From positions 28,399-92,398 of the forward strand of contig NZ_VDHJ01000012.1 of the NCBI RefSeq assembly GCF_006334925.1: a stretch of DNA of 64,000 bases, given 5' to 3'. Position numbers and translations under genes: made by a program. This DNA is from Corynebacterium tapiri. GTDB taxonomy: Bacteria > Actinomycetota > Actinomycetes > Mycobacteriales > Mycobacteriaceae. The stretch's first letter is position 1. Every line of letters starts with the position of its first letter. The notes below the pieces were generated by a model. That model was not told the DNA's origin and ran no database searches. It saw nothing but the letters and a program-made list of their open reading frames with translations. Of this stretch, positions 56,752 to 64,000 are shown in pieces.

Positions 56752-58233
56752 CTACTGCAGCGCCGAGGTCAGCTTGCACACGTTGTCGAGGTAGCGCCGG
56801 CCCCAGCCGCGCTCGTTCCACTCGTCGAGGGTGAGCTTGGAAGATGCAGAAATATAGCTTTCGCCGAGTTCGTGGATTTGGGTAAGTAGGTTGCCCGTCG
56901 CCACGAGCAAAGTCGACTCGTAATTCAGGCCAAAGGAACGCATGTCCAGGTTGGAGGAGCCGAAGGCGGCGACAGAGCGATCGTCGGGAGCGGCTGGGTC
57001 GGCAAGCACGAACTTGGTGTGCAGCACGTAGGGGAAGGGGTATTGGTGGATGTTGACGCCGGCCTCGAGAAGCACCTGGTAGTAGGAGGACTGCGCGTGG
57101 TGCACGAAGAACTGGTCGGCCTTCTCTGAGACCAGCAGGTCCACCTGCACACCGCGGTAGCAGGCGGTGGTCACGGCCTCGAGCATGGACTCGTTGGGGA
57201 TGAAGTAGGGCGAGCAGATCACCAGCCGTTCCTTGGCGTGGTGGATCAGAGAGGTGAACATGCGCAGGTTGGGTTCGGTGGTGTAACCGGGGCCAGAAGG
57301 TACGAGCTGAACCACGTTGTCTTCGCCCGTCTCACCGGCCACCTCGTGGGGTGCGGGCACGTCGATGGCCTCGTCGGATTCGGTGTACCAGTCGACGGCG
57401 AACATGGACTCGATGGATGCCACGATCGGCCCGGAGACCTCGGCCATGGCGTCGATCCACATGCGCTGCTTCTTGGTGTGCTTCTTGATCAAGTAGGTCC
57501 GGTCGATCATGTTCATCGAGCCGATGAAGGCGATGTCGCCATCAATAACGATGACCTTGCGGTGATTGCGCAGGTCAGGGCGGCGCCACCGGCCGCGCCA
57601 CGGAGCCAGGGGCAGCATGAGCTCCCACTCCACGCCAATCTCGCTCAGGCGCCGGCCCAACTTGCGGAAACCCGGGTACTTCAGCGACCCGATCTGGTCC
57701 AAGAGCAGGCGCACGCGCACTCCGCGCTTCACGGCGCGCTCGAGCGAGCGGTAGAACACGTCGGTGGTCTCATCCCAGGCCTGGATGTAGATCTCTACGT
57801 GAACGTAGTCGCGGGCCTCGTCGATGACCTCGGCAATCCGGGCGATGGTCTCGTTGTAGTCGGAGTGCAGGCCACGGTAGTTCGCGTGCACGGCGGGAAA
57901 ACCGGTCAGCTCGCGGCTCAGGCGCACCATCGAGTCGACCTCGGGGCTGAGCGTGGTGTCATCCGGGCGATCGGGAAAGCCCTCATGGACGTTCTCGATC
58001 TTCTGGTTGGCCTCCTGTTGGATGCGGTGGCGCCGCCGGTCGATGTAGGGCGAGCCCATGAGCAGGAACAGCGGCAGTCCCACGACGGGCAGCAGGAGGA
58101 TCAGCAGCAGCCAGGCGTTGCTTGACGACGGCCTCCGGCCCTCCGGCACCACACCCACCGCGATGATTTTGATGGTGTAGTCGAGAATCAGGCCGATGAC
58201 TTGCCAGGTGGTCAGGTCGATATTGATGTTCAT
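56752..58233 (-). CDS. cls: Cardiolipin synthase (phospholipase D family)
   Basis: A 493-residue membrane enzyme making cardiolipin from phosphatidylglycerol. There are two N-terminal membrane segments (about 8-28 and 40-60). Two HKD motifs follow, the first HRKVIVIDGDIAFIGSMN (about 225) and the second HTKFVLADPAAPDDRSVAAFGSSN (about 405). Its ATG lies 3 nt after the xthA stop, so the two are co-transcribed. The membrane-proximal start MNINIDLTTWQVIG fits the family. Confidence 0.92.
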   Translation of the reverse strand: MNINIDLTTWQVIGLILDYTIKIIAVGVVPEGRRPSSSNAWLLLILLLPVVGLPLFLLMGSPYIDRRRHRIQQEANQKIENVHEGFPDRPDDTTLSPEVDSMVRLSRELTGFPAVHANYRGLHSDYNETIARIAEVIDEARDYVHVEIYIQAWDETTDVFYRSLERAVKRGVRVRLLLDQIGSLKYPGFRKLGRRLSEIGVEWELMLPLAPWRGRWRRPDLRNHRKVIVIDGDIAFIGSMNMIDRTYLIKKHTKKQRMWIDAMAEVSGPIVASIESMFAVDWYTESDEAIDVPAPHEVAGETGEDNVVQLVPSGPGYTTEPNLRMFTSLIHHAKERLVICSPYFIPNESMLEAVTTACYRGVQVDLLVSEKADQFFVHHAQSSYYQVLLEAGVNIHQYPFPYVLHTKFVLADPAAPDDRSVAAFGSSNLDMRSFGLNYESTLLVATGNLLTQIHELGESYISASSKLTLDEWNERGWGRRYLDNVCKLTSALQ

Positions 58234-58236
58234 GGA

Positions 58237-59043
58237 TTAGCGCACCGAGTCATAGTCTTTGAGCTGGTAGTCGACCACGAGCGGGGCATGGTCGCTGGCA
58301 CCCTTACCGCTGCGCTCGGCCACGTCGACAAAGGCGTCGGTGGCTGCTTCTGCCAGCGCGGCGGAGGCGAGCTGGAAGTCGATGCGCATGCCCTCGCCTT
58401 TAGAGAAGCGCATGGATTTGTAGTCGTAATAGGTATAGGGCTCGTGGGCGAGTTTTAGGCCGACGTCGGTCAGGCCGGCGTCGAGAAGCATCTCAAAGGC
58501 CTGGCGTTCGGGTTCGGTGACGTGGGTTTTGCCGTCGAAAAGCGTGATATCCCAGACGTCCTCATCGCGCGGGGCGACGTTGAAATCCCCGGTGAGCAGC
58601 AGGTGCTCACCGTCGAAGTCCTCGGCGTAGTGGGCTAGCGCGTAGGTGAAGGCGAGCTTGTAGTCGTAGTGGCGGTCGCCGATCTCGCGGCCGTTGGGGA
58701 TGTAGAGCGACCACACACGCACGCCCCCGCAGGTCGCGCCTACCGCGCGGGCCTCCAGGTCTTGGAGCTTGGCGGGGTCCTTGGCAAAGCCGGGCTGGCC
58801 GGGCAGGTGATCCTCGACGTCTTCGAGGCCCACGCGCGAGAGGATGGCCACGCCGTTCCACTGGTTGTAGCCCACGTGGGCGACCTCGTAGCCGAGCTCC
58901 TCGAAGCGCTGGTGAGGGAAGTTTTTCTCGTTCGACTTGGTCTCCTGGACCGTGAGCACGTCGATGTTGTGGCGGACAAGGAAGTCCTCCATGCGCTCTG
59001 CTCGCGAGCGCGCCGAGTTCACGTTCCAGGTGGCGATGCGCAT
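58237..59043 (-). CDS. xthA: Exodeoxyribonuclease III
   Basis: A 268-residue AP endonuclease/3'-5' exonuclease of base-excision repair. RIATWNVNSARSRAERM, LTVQETKS (metal Glu), LLTGDFNVAPRDEDVWD and the catalytic GASDHAPLVVDY are all present. The start is ATG 59043, 7 nt after TATTCT (leaderless). An earlier start would put the promoter inside the gene. It is co-transcribed with cls. Confidence 0.93.
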   Translation of the reverse strand: MRIATWNVNSARSRAERMEDFLVRHNIDVLTVQETKSNEKNFPHQRFEELGYEVAHVGYNQWNGVAILSRVGLEDVEDHLPGQPGFAKDPAKLQDLEARAVGATCGGVRVWSLYIPNGREIGDRHYDYKLAFTYALAHYAEDFDGEHLLLTGDFNVAPRDEDVWDITLFDGKTHVTEPERQAFEMLLDAGLTDVGLKLAHEPYTYYDYKSMRFSKGEGMRIDFQLASAALAEAATDAFVDVAERSGKGASDHAPLVVDYQLKDYDSVR

Positions 59044-59050
59044 GAGGAAC

Positions 59051-59056
59051 AGAATA
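59051..59056 (-). promoter_or_regulatory. -10 TATTCT, leaderless start of xthA-cls
   Basis: On the minus strand TATTCT ends 7 nt before ATG 59043. Confidence 0.45.
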
Positions 59057-59085
59057 CCTTTGCCTACCCCCAGGGGCCCGCGGTG

Positions 59086-59101
59086 TGTGATTTCCTGCAC
59101 A
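59086..59101. promoter_or_regulatory. Candidate GlxR site before the YjiH-type gene
   Basis: TGTGA-TTTCCT-GCACA matches nine of ten conserved positions. It lies between xthA and the divergent YjiH-type gene. Confidence 0.4.
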
Positions 59102-59152
59102 ACACTTAAGCGCTGCGTTATGTTTAACAATCACGACCAAGGGGAGGTGGCC

Positions 59153-60442
59153 ATGACCAGAGGGATCTGGCGGATGTTCGTGTACAGCGCGATCGGCATT
59201 TTCGCGTTCTTTGTGCCCATTACCTATAAGGGCGTGAACTCGATCCCGCTGGATCACATCGTCACCCTGATCAAGGAGCATGCCGGGCCGGTCGTGCCGT
59301 ACATCATTCTCGCGCTCGCACTTGCGGGGACAGTTCGCTCCATCGCCGTGCGCCCTTGGCGTATCAACGTCACGGCGGTGCTCTTTGCCATCGCCAACAC
59401 GGTGGGGCTGATCGTCTCCGCGCTGTGGGTATTCGGGTTGCTCCCGAGCTGGTTGGCGGCCGACGACCTCGTGCCGTTTTTGTGGAACAAGATCGCCATC
59501 CCCGTCGGGCTCATCGTCCCCATCGGTGGGCTCTTTCTCTCGCTGCTGCTGGGCTACGGCCTGCTGGAGTTTGTGGGCGTGTTCATGCAGCCGGTCATGC
59601 GCCCGCTGTGGCGCACGCCGGGCCGCTCGGCCATCGACGCGGTCGCCTCGTTTGTGGGTTCCTACTCGCTGGGCCTGCTGATTACGGACCGCGTCTACCG
59701 CGACGGCGGCTACACCGCGCGCGAGGCCGCCATCATCGGGGCGGGCTTTTCGACGGTCTCCGCAGCCTTCATGGTGATCGTCGCCAAAGCCCTGGGCTTG
59801 ATGGATCACTGGCTGCTCTACTTCTTCGTCTCCCTGGTGGTCACCTTCGCGGTCTCGGCGCTGATGGTGCGCCTGCCACCCATCACGCTGATTCCCGACG
59901 AGTACTACCCCGGCTCCACCCCGGACCCCGAAAAGCCGGTGACGGGCAACCGCTTCGCTGCGGCCTGGGCGGAGTCGAAGAAGGTGCTGGACCAGGCCCC
60001 CTCGCTCGGGCGCAACCTGTGGACCAACCTGCTGGATGGACTGAAGATGTCCGCCTCGATCGTGCCGTCAATCATGTCGATCGGGCTGGCCGGCCTGGTG
60101 TTGGCCAAGTTCACGCCTGTGTTCACCTGGCTGGGCTACCTCTTCGTGCCGTTTGCCTGGCTGGTTCGCCTGCCCGACCCAGTGCTGGCCGGCAAGGCGT
60201 TTGCCGTGAGTATTGCCGAGATGTTCCTGCCCTCCACCGTGGTGGCGGATCACCCGTCGCTGGAGCTGCGCTTTGTGGTCGGCGTGGTGTCAGTCTCGGC
60301 CATCATCTTCTTCTCAGCAATGGTGCCGGCCCTGCTGAGCACCGAGATCCCGCTGAAGATCTGGCACATGGTGCTCATTTGGTTCGTGCGCGTGGTGCTC
60401 ACCGTGGTGATTGCCGCCCCGATCGCGCACGTGCTGCTCTAA
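59153..60442 (+). CDS. YjiH family membrane protein (nucleoside-recognition type)
   Basis: About 429 residues with ten or so hydrophobic segments and the Gate/nucleoside-recognition pattern (AVASFVGSYSLGLLITDRVYRDGGYTAREAAIIGAGF; LNGLKM-like LLDGLKMSASIVPSIMSIGL). Function unknown. The start is ATG 59153 with GGGGAGGTGG just upstream. In related genomes xthA and the NAGS-like gene are direct neighbours on one strand, so this gene looks inserted between them. Its end overlaps the NAGS-like gene by 4 bp. Confidence 0.78.
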   Translation: MTRGIWRMFVYSAIGIFAFFVPITYKGVNSIPLDHIVTLIKEHAGPVVPYIILALALAGTVRSIAVRPWRINVTAVLFAIANTVGLIVSALWVFGLLPSWLAADDLVPFLWNKIAIPVGLIVPIGGLFLSLLLGYGLLEFVGVFMQPVMRPLWRTPGRSAIDAVASFVGSYSLGLLITDRVYRDGGYTAREAAIIGAGFSTVSAAFMVIVAKALGLMDHWLLYFFVSLVVTFAVSALMVRLPPITLIPDEYYPGSTPDPEKPVTGNRFAAAWAESKKVLDQAPSLGRNLWTNLLDGLKMSASIVPSIMSIGLAGLVLAKFTPVFTWLGYLFVPFAWLVRLPDPVLAGKAFAVSIAEMFLPSTVVADHPSLELRFVVGVVSVSAIIFFSAMVPALLSTEIPLKIWHMVLIWFVRVVLTVVIAAPIAHVLL

Positions 60443-61062
60443 ACGCTGGTGGCGTAGCGGCGCCGGTGGTGCTCCACGAATCCCTGCTCGCGCAGGCGCT
60501 CGAGCTCTTCGGTGTCAGAGGCTGAGACGTGGAACTGCGCACCGGATTCGTCCAGCATCACCAGGGTCTCTTCCCCGAGCTCCCAGTCGGCCACGTGTGG
60601 TTCGGCGGTGGCGCCGAGGCGCTCCACCAGGCACACGCGCGGCGGCAGGTTGCGTGCACGGTAGAACTCCACGATCTCTGCCAGCGGGGCGGGCGTCACA
60701 CCCGCCGAGCGGCCCAGGGGCAACGCGGCATTGTCTGCCCCTATACGCATGAGCCACTGGCCGTCGCTGGTCCACTGCTCCTCGCTGGCCGGGTGTTCCT
60801 GCGCCCAAGCCTGCTCCCCCCGGCGAATGTCGGAGTTACGCACCCGGCGCGGGGACAGGCGCTTGATGATGCCGATCTGCTCGGCCGGCACCTCGACCTC
60901 GGGCAGGGAAGAAGGATAGCCACCCACCTCCTGCGGGCGCAGGCGCAGCGGCTCCAGGCTGGTCACGTGCCCGATCACGTCCGAGTGGACGTCGCCGAAC
61001 ACGCGGCGCACCACTACGCGCTCGCCGATGGAGACGTCGTCGGAGCGGAAGATGCGTGACAT
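60439..61062 (-). CDS. Shortened NAGS/Rv0428c-like protein without GNAT end
   Basis: 207 residues. Residues 1-65 form the SH3-like N-terminal domain (GERVVVRRVFGDVHSDVIGHVTSLEPLRL). Residues 100-150 match the first half of the actinobacterial acetyltransferase of this locus (WLMRIGADNAALPLG, PLAEIVEFYRARNLPPRVCLVERLGA). The C-terminal acetyl-CoA-binding GNAT domain, about 100 or more residues in the longer homologues I recall (cg3035, reported as N-acetylglutamate synthase; Rv0428c), is absent. It begins one base after the def stop, so it is co-transcribed with def. Probably not an active acetyltransferase. Confidence 0.65.
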   Translation of the reverse strand: MSRIFRSDDVSIGERVVVRRVFGDVHSDVIGHVTSLEPLRLRPQEVGGYPSSLPEVEVPAEQIGIIKRLSPRRVRNSDIRRGEQAWAQEHPASEEQWTSDGQWLMRIGADNAALPLGRSAGVTPAPLAEIVEFYRARNLPPRVCLVERLGATAEPHVADWELGEETLVMLDESGAQFHVSASDTEELERLREQGFVEHHRRRYATSV

Positions 61063-61662
61063 TTAGTAGCCGAAGGGGTCGTCGTCCTCACCCGGCAGCC
61101 AGGTCAGGCCCGGCTCGGTCCACCCATTGGCCTTGATGGCCTTCTTGGCCGCGCGCTTGTTCCGGCCGATCAGAGTGTCGGTGTAGAGGAAGCCGTCGAG
61201 ATGCCCCACCTCGTGCTGCAGGCAGCGCGCGAAGAAGCCGTAGCCCTCGATACTGACGGGTTCACCGTTTTCGTCGGTGCCGGTTACGCGCGCCCAGTCG
61301 GCACGCCCGGTAGGGAAGGACTCGCCGGGTACGGAGAGGCAGCCTTCCTGGTCGAGCTCCTCGTCGGGCATGGTCTTGGGGATTTCGCTGGTCTCCAAGA
61401 CGGGGTTGATCACCGTGCCGCGGCGCATGCCACCGTCGGGCTTCTCGGTGCCCTCGGGGCCGTCGACGTCGGGGCAGTGGTAGACGAACAGGCGCTTGTT
61501 CACGCCGATCTGGTTGGCGGCGAGGCCGACGCCGTGCGCTGCGTCCATGGTCTCGTGCATGTCGGCAATGAGCTCGGCGAGCTCGGCCGGGGACTCGGTG
61601 ACGGGCTCGGTGGGGTTGTGCAGGACGGGGTCGCCGTGGATAACGATGGGCCGAATGGTCAT
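61063..61662 (-). CDS. def: Peptide deformylase
   Basis: A 199-residue metalloenzyme that removes the N-formyl group from nascent proteins. Motif 1 is [10 protein letters not shown], motif 2 is EGCLSVPG and motif 3 is QHEVGHLDG (metal His residues and catalytic Glu). The C-terminal extension is that of the actinobacterial type. It is divergent from the DUF3263 gene with 16 bp between start codons and shares a bidirectional core promoter with it. Confidence 0.95.
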   Translation of the reverse strand: MTIRPIVIHGDPVLHNPTEPVTESPAELAELIADMHETMDAAHGVGLAANQIGVNKRLFVYHCPDVDGPEGTEKPDGGMRRGTVINPVLETSEIPKTMPDEELDQEGCLSVPGESFPTGRADWARVTGTDENGEPVSIEGYGFFARCLQHEVGHLDGFLYTDTLIGRNKRAAKKAIKANGWTEPGLTWLPGEDDDPFGY

Positions 61663-61666
61663 GCCC

Positions 61667-61675
61667 TACAGTTTA
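61667..61675. promoter_or_regulatory. Bidirectional core promoter, def / DUF3263
   Basis: TACAGT (61667-61672) ends 6 nt before ATG 61679 on the plus strand. TAAACT on the minus strand (61675 to 61670) ends 7 nt before ATG 61662. The two -10 hexamers overlap by 3 bp and both transcripts would be leaderless. Confidence 0.6.
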
Positions 61676-61678
61676 GGC

Positions 61679-61921
61679 ATGCCCTCACTCTCGCCCCTCG
61701 ACGCCCGCATTCTTGAGTTCGAAGCGTCCGCGCCCCGCTCGGTCGGCGCCAAAGAAGAGGCGATTAAAGAGGCGTTCGGGATGGAGCCGATGCGCTATTA
61801 CCAGCGCCTCAACATGCTTATCGACGCCCCGCCGGCCATGCAGTCCCATCCCCTCCTGACTGCTCGTTTGCGCAGGTTGCGGGATCGCCGGGAGGATGCG
61901 CGCCGGGCAACTCGGGGTTAA
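61679..61921 (+). CDS. DUF3263 protein
   Basis: An 80-residue helical protein (LSPLDARILEFEASAPRSVGAKEEAIKEAF, then RYYQRLNMLID) of the actinobacterial DUF3263 family, a helix-turn-helix-like short domain. An equivalent gene lies between def and a LytR_C gene in M. tuberculosis. The start ATG 61679 fits the family and the promoter spacing. Function unknown, DNA-binding possible. Confidence 0.82.
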   Translation: MPSLSPLDARILEFEASAPRSVGAKEEAIKEAFGMEPMRYYQRLNMLIDAPPAMQSHPLLTARLRRLRDRREDARRATRG

Positions 61922-61959
61922 ATTTTCAGCCTGCCTCCCCAAACCTTCAAGTTGTGGTT

Positions 61960-61965
61960 TAGAGT
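61960..61965 (+). promoter_or_regulatory. -10 TAGAGT, leaderless start of the LytR_C gene
   Basis: TAGAGT ends 7 nt before GTG 61973. Confidence 0.45.
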
Positions 61966-61972
61966 TACGGCT

Positions 61973-62692
61973 GTGACTAATGTGAATCCTGAGAATGACC
62001 ACGGACGTACCGAAGGCTCTCACGCCGTCAAGCGTGGCGGCGCTGCCGCCGCTGGCCTGCCCCTGCGCGGGCTCGCCATGGTGCTGATCGCCGTCTTCAT
62101 CCTGCTCGGCCTCTGGGGGCTCTACGCCCTGACGCAGAAGGGCGACGATTCCAACCAGGCCGCCTCCTCCAACTCCACCACTGCGATCTCCAGCTCGGCC
62201 CCGCAGAACGAGGCCGCCCCCTCCAGTGGCCAGCGCGTTCCCCCGGCCACCGCTCCGGCTTCCCCGTCTGCTTCCGCGCCGGCTGCTGCCCCGGCAGCTC
62301 CGGGCCAGCCAGCACCGGCTCCGGGGGCAGAGACTGGTGCTGCAGCTGGCGCCGGCGCTGGCTCTGCCGCCGCCCAGCCCACCGTGAACGTGCTCAACAA
62401 CTCCACCGTCGGCGGGCTTGCCGAGCGCGTCTTCAACGACCTCAAGGCCCAGGGCACCCACGTGGGCAACCACGGCAACCTGCCGGGAGACTCCGTGCGC
62501 CTGCCCGAGACCACCGTGTTCTACCAGCCCGGCGACGCCGCCGGCGAGAAGGCAGCCCGCGATCTAGCCGACCGGATCGCTAAGACCAATGGCGTGCCCG
62601 CCACCGCGAAGCCAAACGATGCGGCTCTGCCGAAGGACGTCGTTAAGCCTGGCGACATCACCCTCGCCCTCATCGGAGACATCCATATTTAG
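61973..62692 (+). CDS. LytR_C domain membrane-anchored protein
   Basis: About 239 residues. A cytoplasmic tail of about 30 residues is followed by one membrane segment (LAMVLIAVFILLGLWGLYAL, about 35-55). An Ala/Ser/Pro-rich linker, about 60-135, leads to a LytR C-terminal domain (VNVLNNSTVGGLAERVFNDLKAQG, then VFYQPGDAAGEKAARDLADRI). The domain sits outside the membrane, in the cell-wall space, and occurs in LCP-type proteins that attach glycopolymers. This protein has only the accessory domain. The start is GTG 61973 based on the -10. Confidence 0.82.
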   Translation: MTNVNPENDHGRTEGSHAVKRGGAAAAGLPLRGLAMVLIAVFILLGLWGLYALTQKGDDSNQAASSNSTTAISSSAPQNEAAPSSGQRVPPATAPASPSASAPAAAPAAPGQPAPAPGAETGAAAGAGAGSAAAQPTVNVLNNSTVGGLAERVFNDLKAQGTHVGNHGNLPGDSVRLPETTVFYQPGDAAGEKAARDLADRIAKTNGVPATAKPNDAALPKDVVKPGDITLALIGDIHI

Positions 62693-62698
62693 TAACCT
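62693..62698 (+). promoter_or_regulatory. -10 TAACCT before the YbdK-type gene
   Basis: TAACCT ends 6 nt before ATG 62705 with no Shine-Dalgarno between. Confidence 0.35.
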
Positions 62699-62704
62699 AC
62701 AGAT

Positions 62705-63835
62705 ATGGCCGAGAACTTCCGCCGCAGCGAACGCCCCACGCTAGGAATCGAATGGGAGCTCGGGGTCATCGATCCTGAGACCCGCGATCTGGTCCCGCGT
62801 GCCGTGGAGCTCATCGATCACATCGAGCCGCGCTACCCGCAGCTGCACTTCGAGCGGGAGTTCTTGCAAAACACCGTCGAGCTGGTCACCGGCGTGCACA
62901 CCACCGTGCCGCGGGCCGTCGACGAGCTGCGCCAGGGCGTCGATGCGCTCACCTCCGGAGCTGCCGAGCTTGGTGCAGCGATCTGGACGTCCGGCTCGCA
63001 CCCGTTTTCCGACTTCCGCGAGCAGCCCGTCAGCCCCAAGATGACCTACGCGGAGATCATTAACCGCACCCAGTACTGGGGCCAGCAGATGCTCATCTGG
63101 GGCATTCACGTCCACGTGGGCATTAGCCACGAGGATCGCGTGTGGCCGATCATCAACGCGATCATGACGCACTACCCGCACCTGCTGTCGATTTCGGCGT
63201 CCTCGCCGGGTTGGGACGGCATCGATACCGGGTACGCCTCCAACCGCACCATGCTCTACCAGCAGCTTCCCACCGCCGGCCTGCCGTACCAGTTCGGCTC
63301 CTGGGCCGAGTGGGAGGCCTTCCAGCACGACCAGTCCACCAGCGGGGTGACCAACCACACCGGCTCGATGCATTTCGACGTCCGCCCCGCCTCCAAGTGG
63401 GGAACCATCGAGGTGCGCATCTCCGACGCGACCTCCAACCTGCGCGAGCTCTCCGCCATCGTGGCGCTGACTCACTGCCTGGTGGTGCACTACGACCGCA
63501 TGATCGACCGCGGTGAGGAGTTGCCTACGCTGCAGCCCTGGCACGTCGCCGAAAACAAGTGGCGAGCCGCGCGCTACGGCCTCGAAGCCCTCGTGATCAC
63601 CTCCCGCGAGACGGAGGAGCGCTGGGTCACGCAGGAGCTCAGCGAGCTTGTAGACACCCTCGAGCCGCTGGCACGCGAACTCGACTGCTACGAGGAGCTG
63701 CAGCTCATCGGCGAGATCCTCGAGCGCGGGGCCGGTTACGCCCGCCAGCGCCGGATCCACGAACTGACCGGTGACTGGCGCAAGGCCGTCGACGCCACCA
63801 GCGCCGAGCTCCTGGAGCTGCGCCCGATCCGTTAG
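62705..63835 (+). CDS. Glutamate-cysteine ligase-like carboxylate-amine ligase (YbdK)
   Basis: A 376-residue ATP-dependent ligase of the GCS2 family. [22 protein letters not shown] opens the fold, then [24 protein letters not shown] (metal and substrate site) and [23 protein letters not shown]. YbdK-type proteins have weak glutamate-cysteine ligase activity. Actinobacteria use mycothiol, so the true product is open. The M. tuberculosis counterpart lies at the same place. Confidence 0.88.
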   Translation: MAENFRRSERPTLGIEWELGVIDPETRDLVPRAVELIDHIEPRYPQLHFEREFLQNTVELVTGVHTTVPRAVDELRQGVDALTSGAAELGAAIWTSGSHPFSDFREQPVSPKMTYAEIINRTQYWGQQMLIWGIHVHVGISHEDRVWPIINAIMTHYPHLLSISASSPGWDGIDTGYASNRTMLYQQLPTAGLPYQFGSWAEWEAFQHDQSTSGVTNHTGSMHFDVRPASKWGTIEVRISDATSNLRELSAIVALTHCLVVHYDRMIDRGEELPTLQPWHVAENKWRAARYGLEALVITSRETEERWVTQELSELVDTLEPLARELDCYEELQLIGEILERGAGYARQRRIHELTGDWRKAVDATSAELLELRPIR

Positions 63836-63860
63836 CCGGGCTCGCGGCGGGGTGTGGGCG

Positions 63861-63896
63861 GCGCTGTGAGCCGCGCTGTGGGCCGCGCTGTGGGCC
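63861..63896. repeat. Three tandem 12-bp repeats
   Basis: GCGCTGTGAGCC, then GCGCTGTGGGCC twice, in the gap after the YbdK-type gene. Probably slipped-strand repeats. Confidence 0.75.
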
Positions 63897-63968
63897 GCGA
63901 GTGCAAATGTTTACGCTTCCCGTAGTGCCAGCCTTGTTGTGAGTCACCCTGCAACAAGGAGGCAATCA

Positions 63969-64000
63969 TGTTCACACCCGAAGAAAAGCGTCAAGCAGTC
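63969..64000 (+). CDS. Start of a further gene (partial)
   Basis: ATG 63969 with AACAAGGAGGCAATC in front begins MFTPEEKRQAV and runs off the window. Too short to name. The charged opening would fit many families. Confidence 0.5.

Noticed and set aside
63861..63896. Tandem 12-bp repeats considered as a CRISPR trace
   Set aside because: Units are contiguous without spacers and no cas genes are present.

Overview
The window comes from a high-GC actinobacterial chromosome and almost certainly from a Corynebacterium. The evidence is dnaK-grpE-dnaJ-hspR followed by ald, HspR-type (HAIR) operators at dnaK and clpB, a glnX-glnH-pknG operon beside pta-ackA and a NUDIX gene, an xthA/NAGS-like/def/DUF3263/LytR_C block, and GlxR-like sites. 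This order follows what I recall of Corynebacterium glutamicum and, more loosely, of Mycobacterium tuberculosis from dnaK to the ybdK-like gene. No rRNA, tRNA, CRISPR array, prophage or intact insertion sequence was seen.

Layout. 1-2.2 kb: end of an AbgT-type transporter and an M20 amidohydrolase. 2.2-9.9 kb: AI-2E-type exporter, then the heat-shock cluster dnaK-grpE // dnaJ-hspR and ald. 9.9-17.1 kb: DUF1023 esterase with a small partner, nitrilase, type II-like flavohemoglobin, SulP and GltS transporters, a secreted protein. 17.3-24.9 kb: clpB, M20 peptidase, DUF4265-like protein, a rhodanese without its catalytic Cys, a Pro/Glu-rich membrane-anchored protein, pyrE and an rRNA/tRNA methyltransferase. 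24.9-27.8 kb: accessory stretch with a membrane protein, a TetR regulator and an AAA ATPase in AT-richer flanks. 27.8-37.3 kb: GH76 protein, betT-betB and divergent betA (choline to glycine betaine), fba, FUSC protein. 37.3-44.9 kb: hairpin pair, DUF2382 protein, orphan DAGK-like protein, purA, purT, two YbjN proteins, GNAT, fprA. 45-56 kb: pta-ackA, pknG-glnH-glnX, NUDIX, ABC transporter, MFS exporter. 56-64 kb: a pair of palindromic repeats around a DUF2283 gene, xthA-cls, YjiH-type protein, def with a shortened NAGS-like gene, DUF3263, LytR_C, YbdK-type ligase, start of a further gene.

How the genes work together. DnaK/GrpE/DnaJ and ClpB form the disaggregation system and share HspR control. 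Pta-AckA handle acetate and acetyl phosphate, and Ald could feed acetate from acetaldehyde. GlnX-GlnH-PknG is the amino-acid sensing route that controls 2-oxoglutarate dehydrogenase through OdhI in relatives. BetT-BetA-BetB make an osmoprotectant from choline.

The strongest non-gene signal is transcriptional. Many start codons lie 6-10 nt after a TANNNT -10 hexamer, as expected for leaderless mRNAs. At two divergent gene pairs the two -10 hexamers overlap in one bidirectional core promoter. I found no convincing wholly new multi-gene system. The most unusual items are these promoters, the palindromic repeat pair, three degenerate enzymes (rhodanese, flavohemoglobin, NAGS-like) and the DUF1023 esterase with its small partner.
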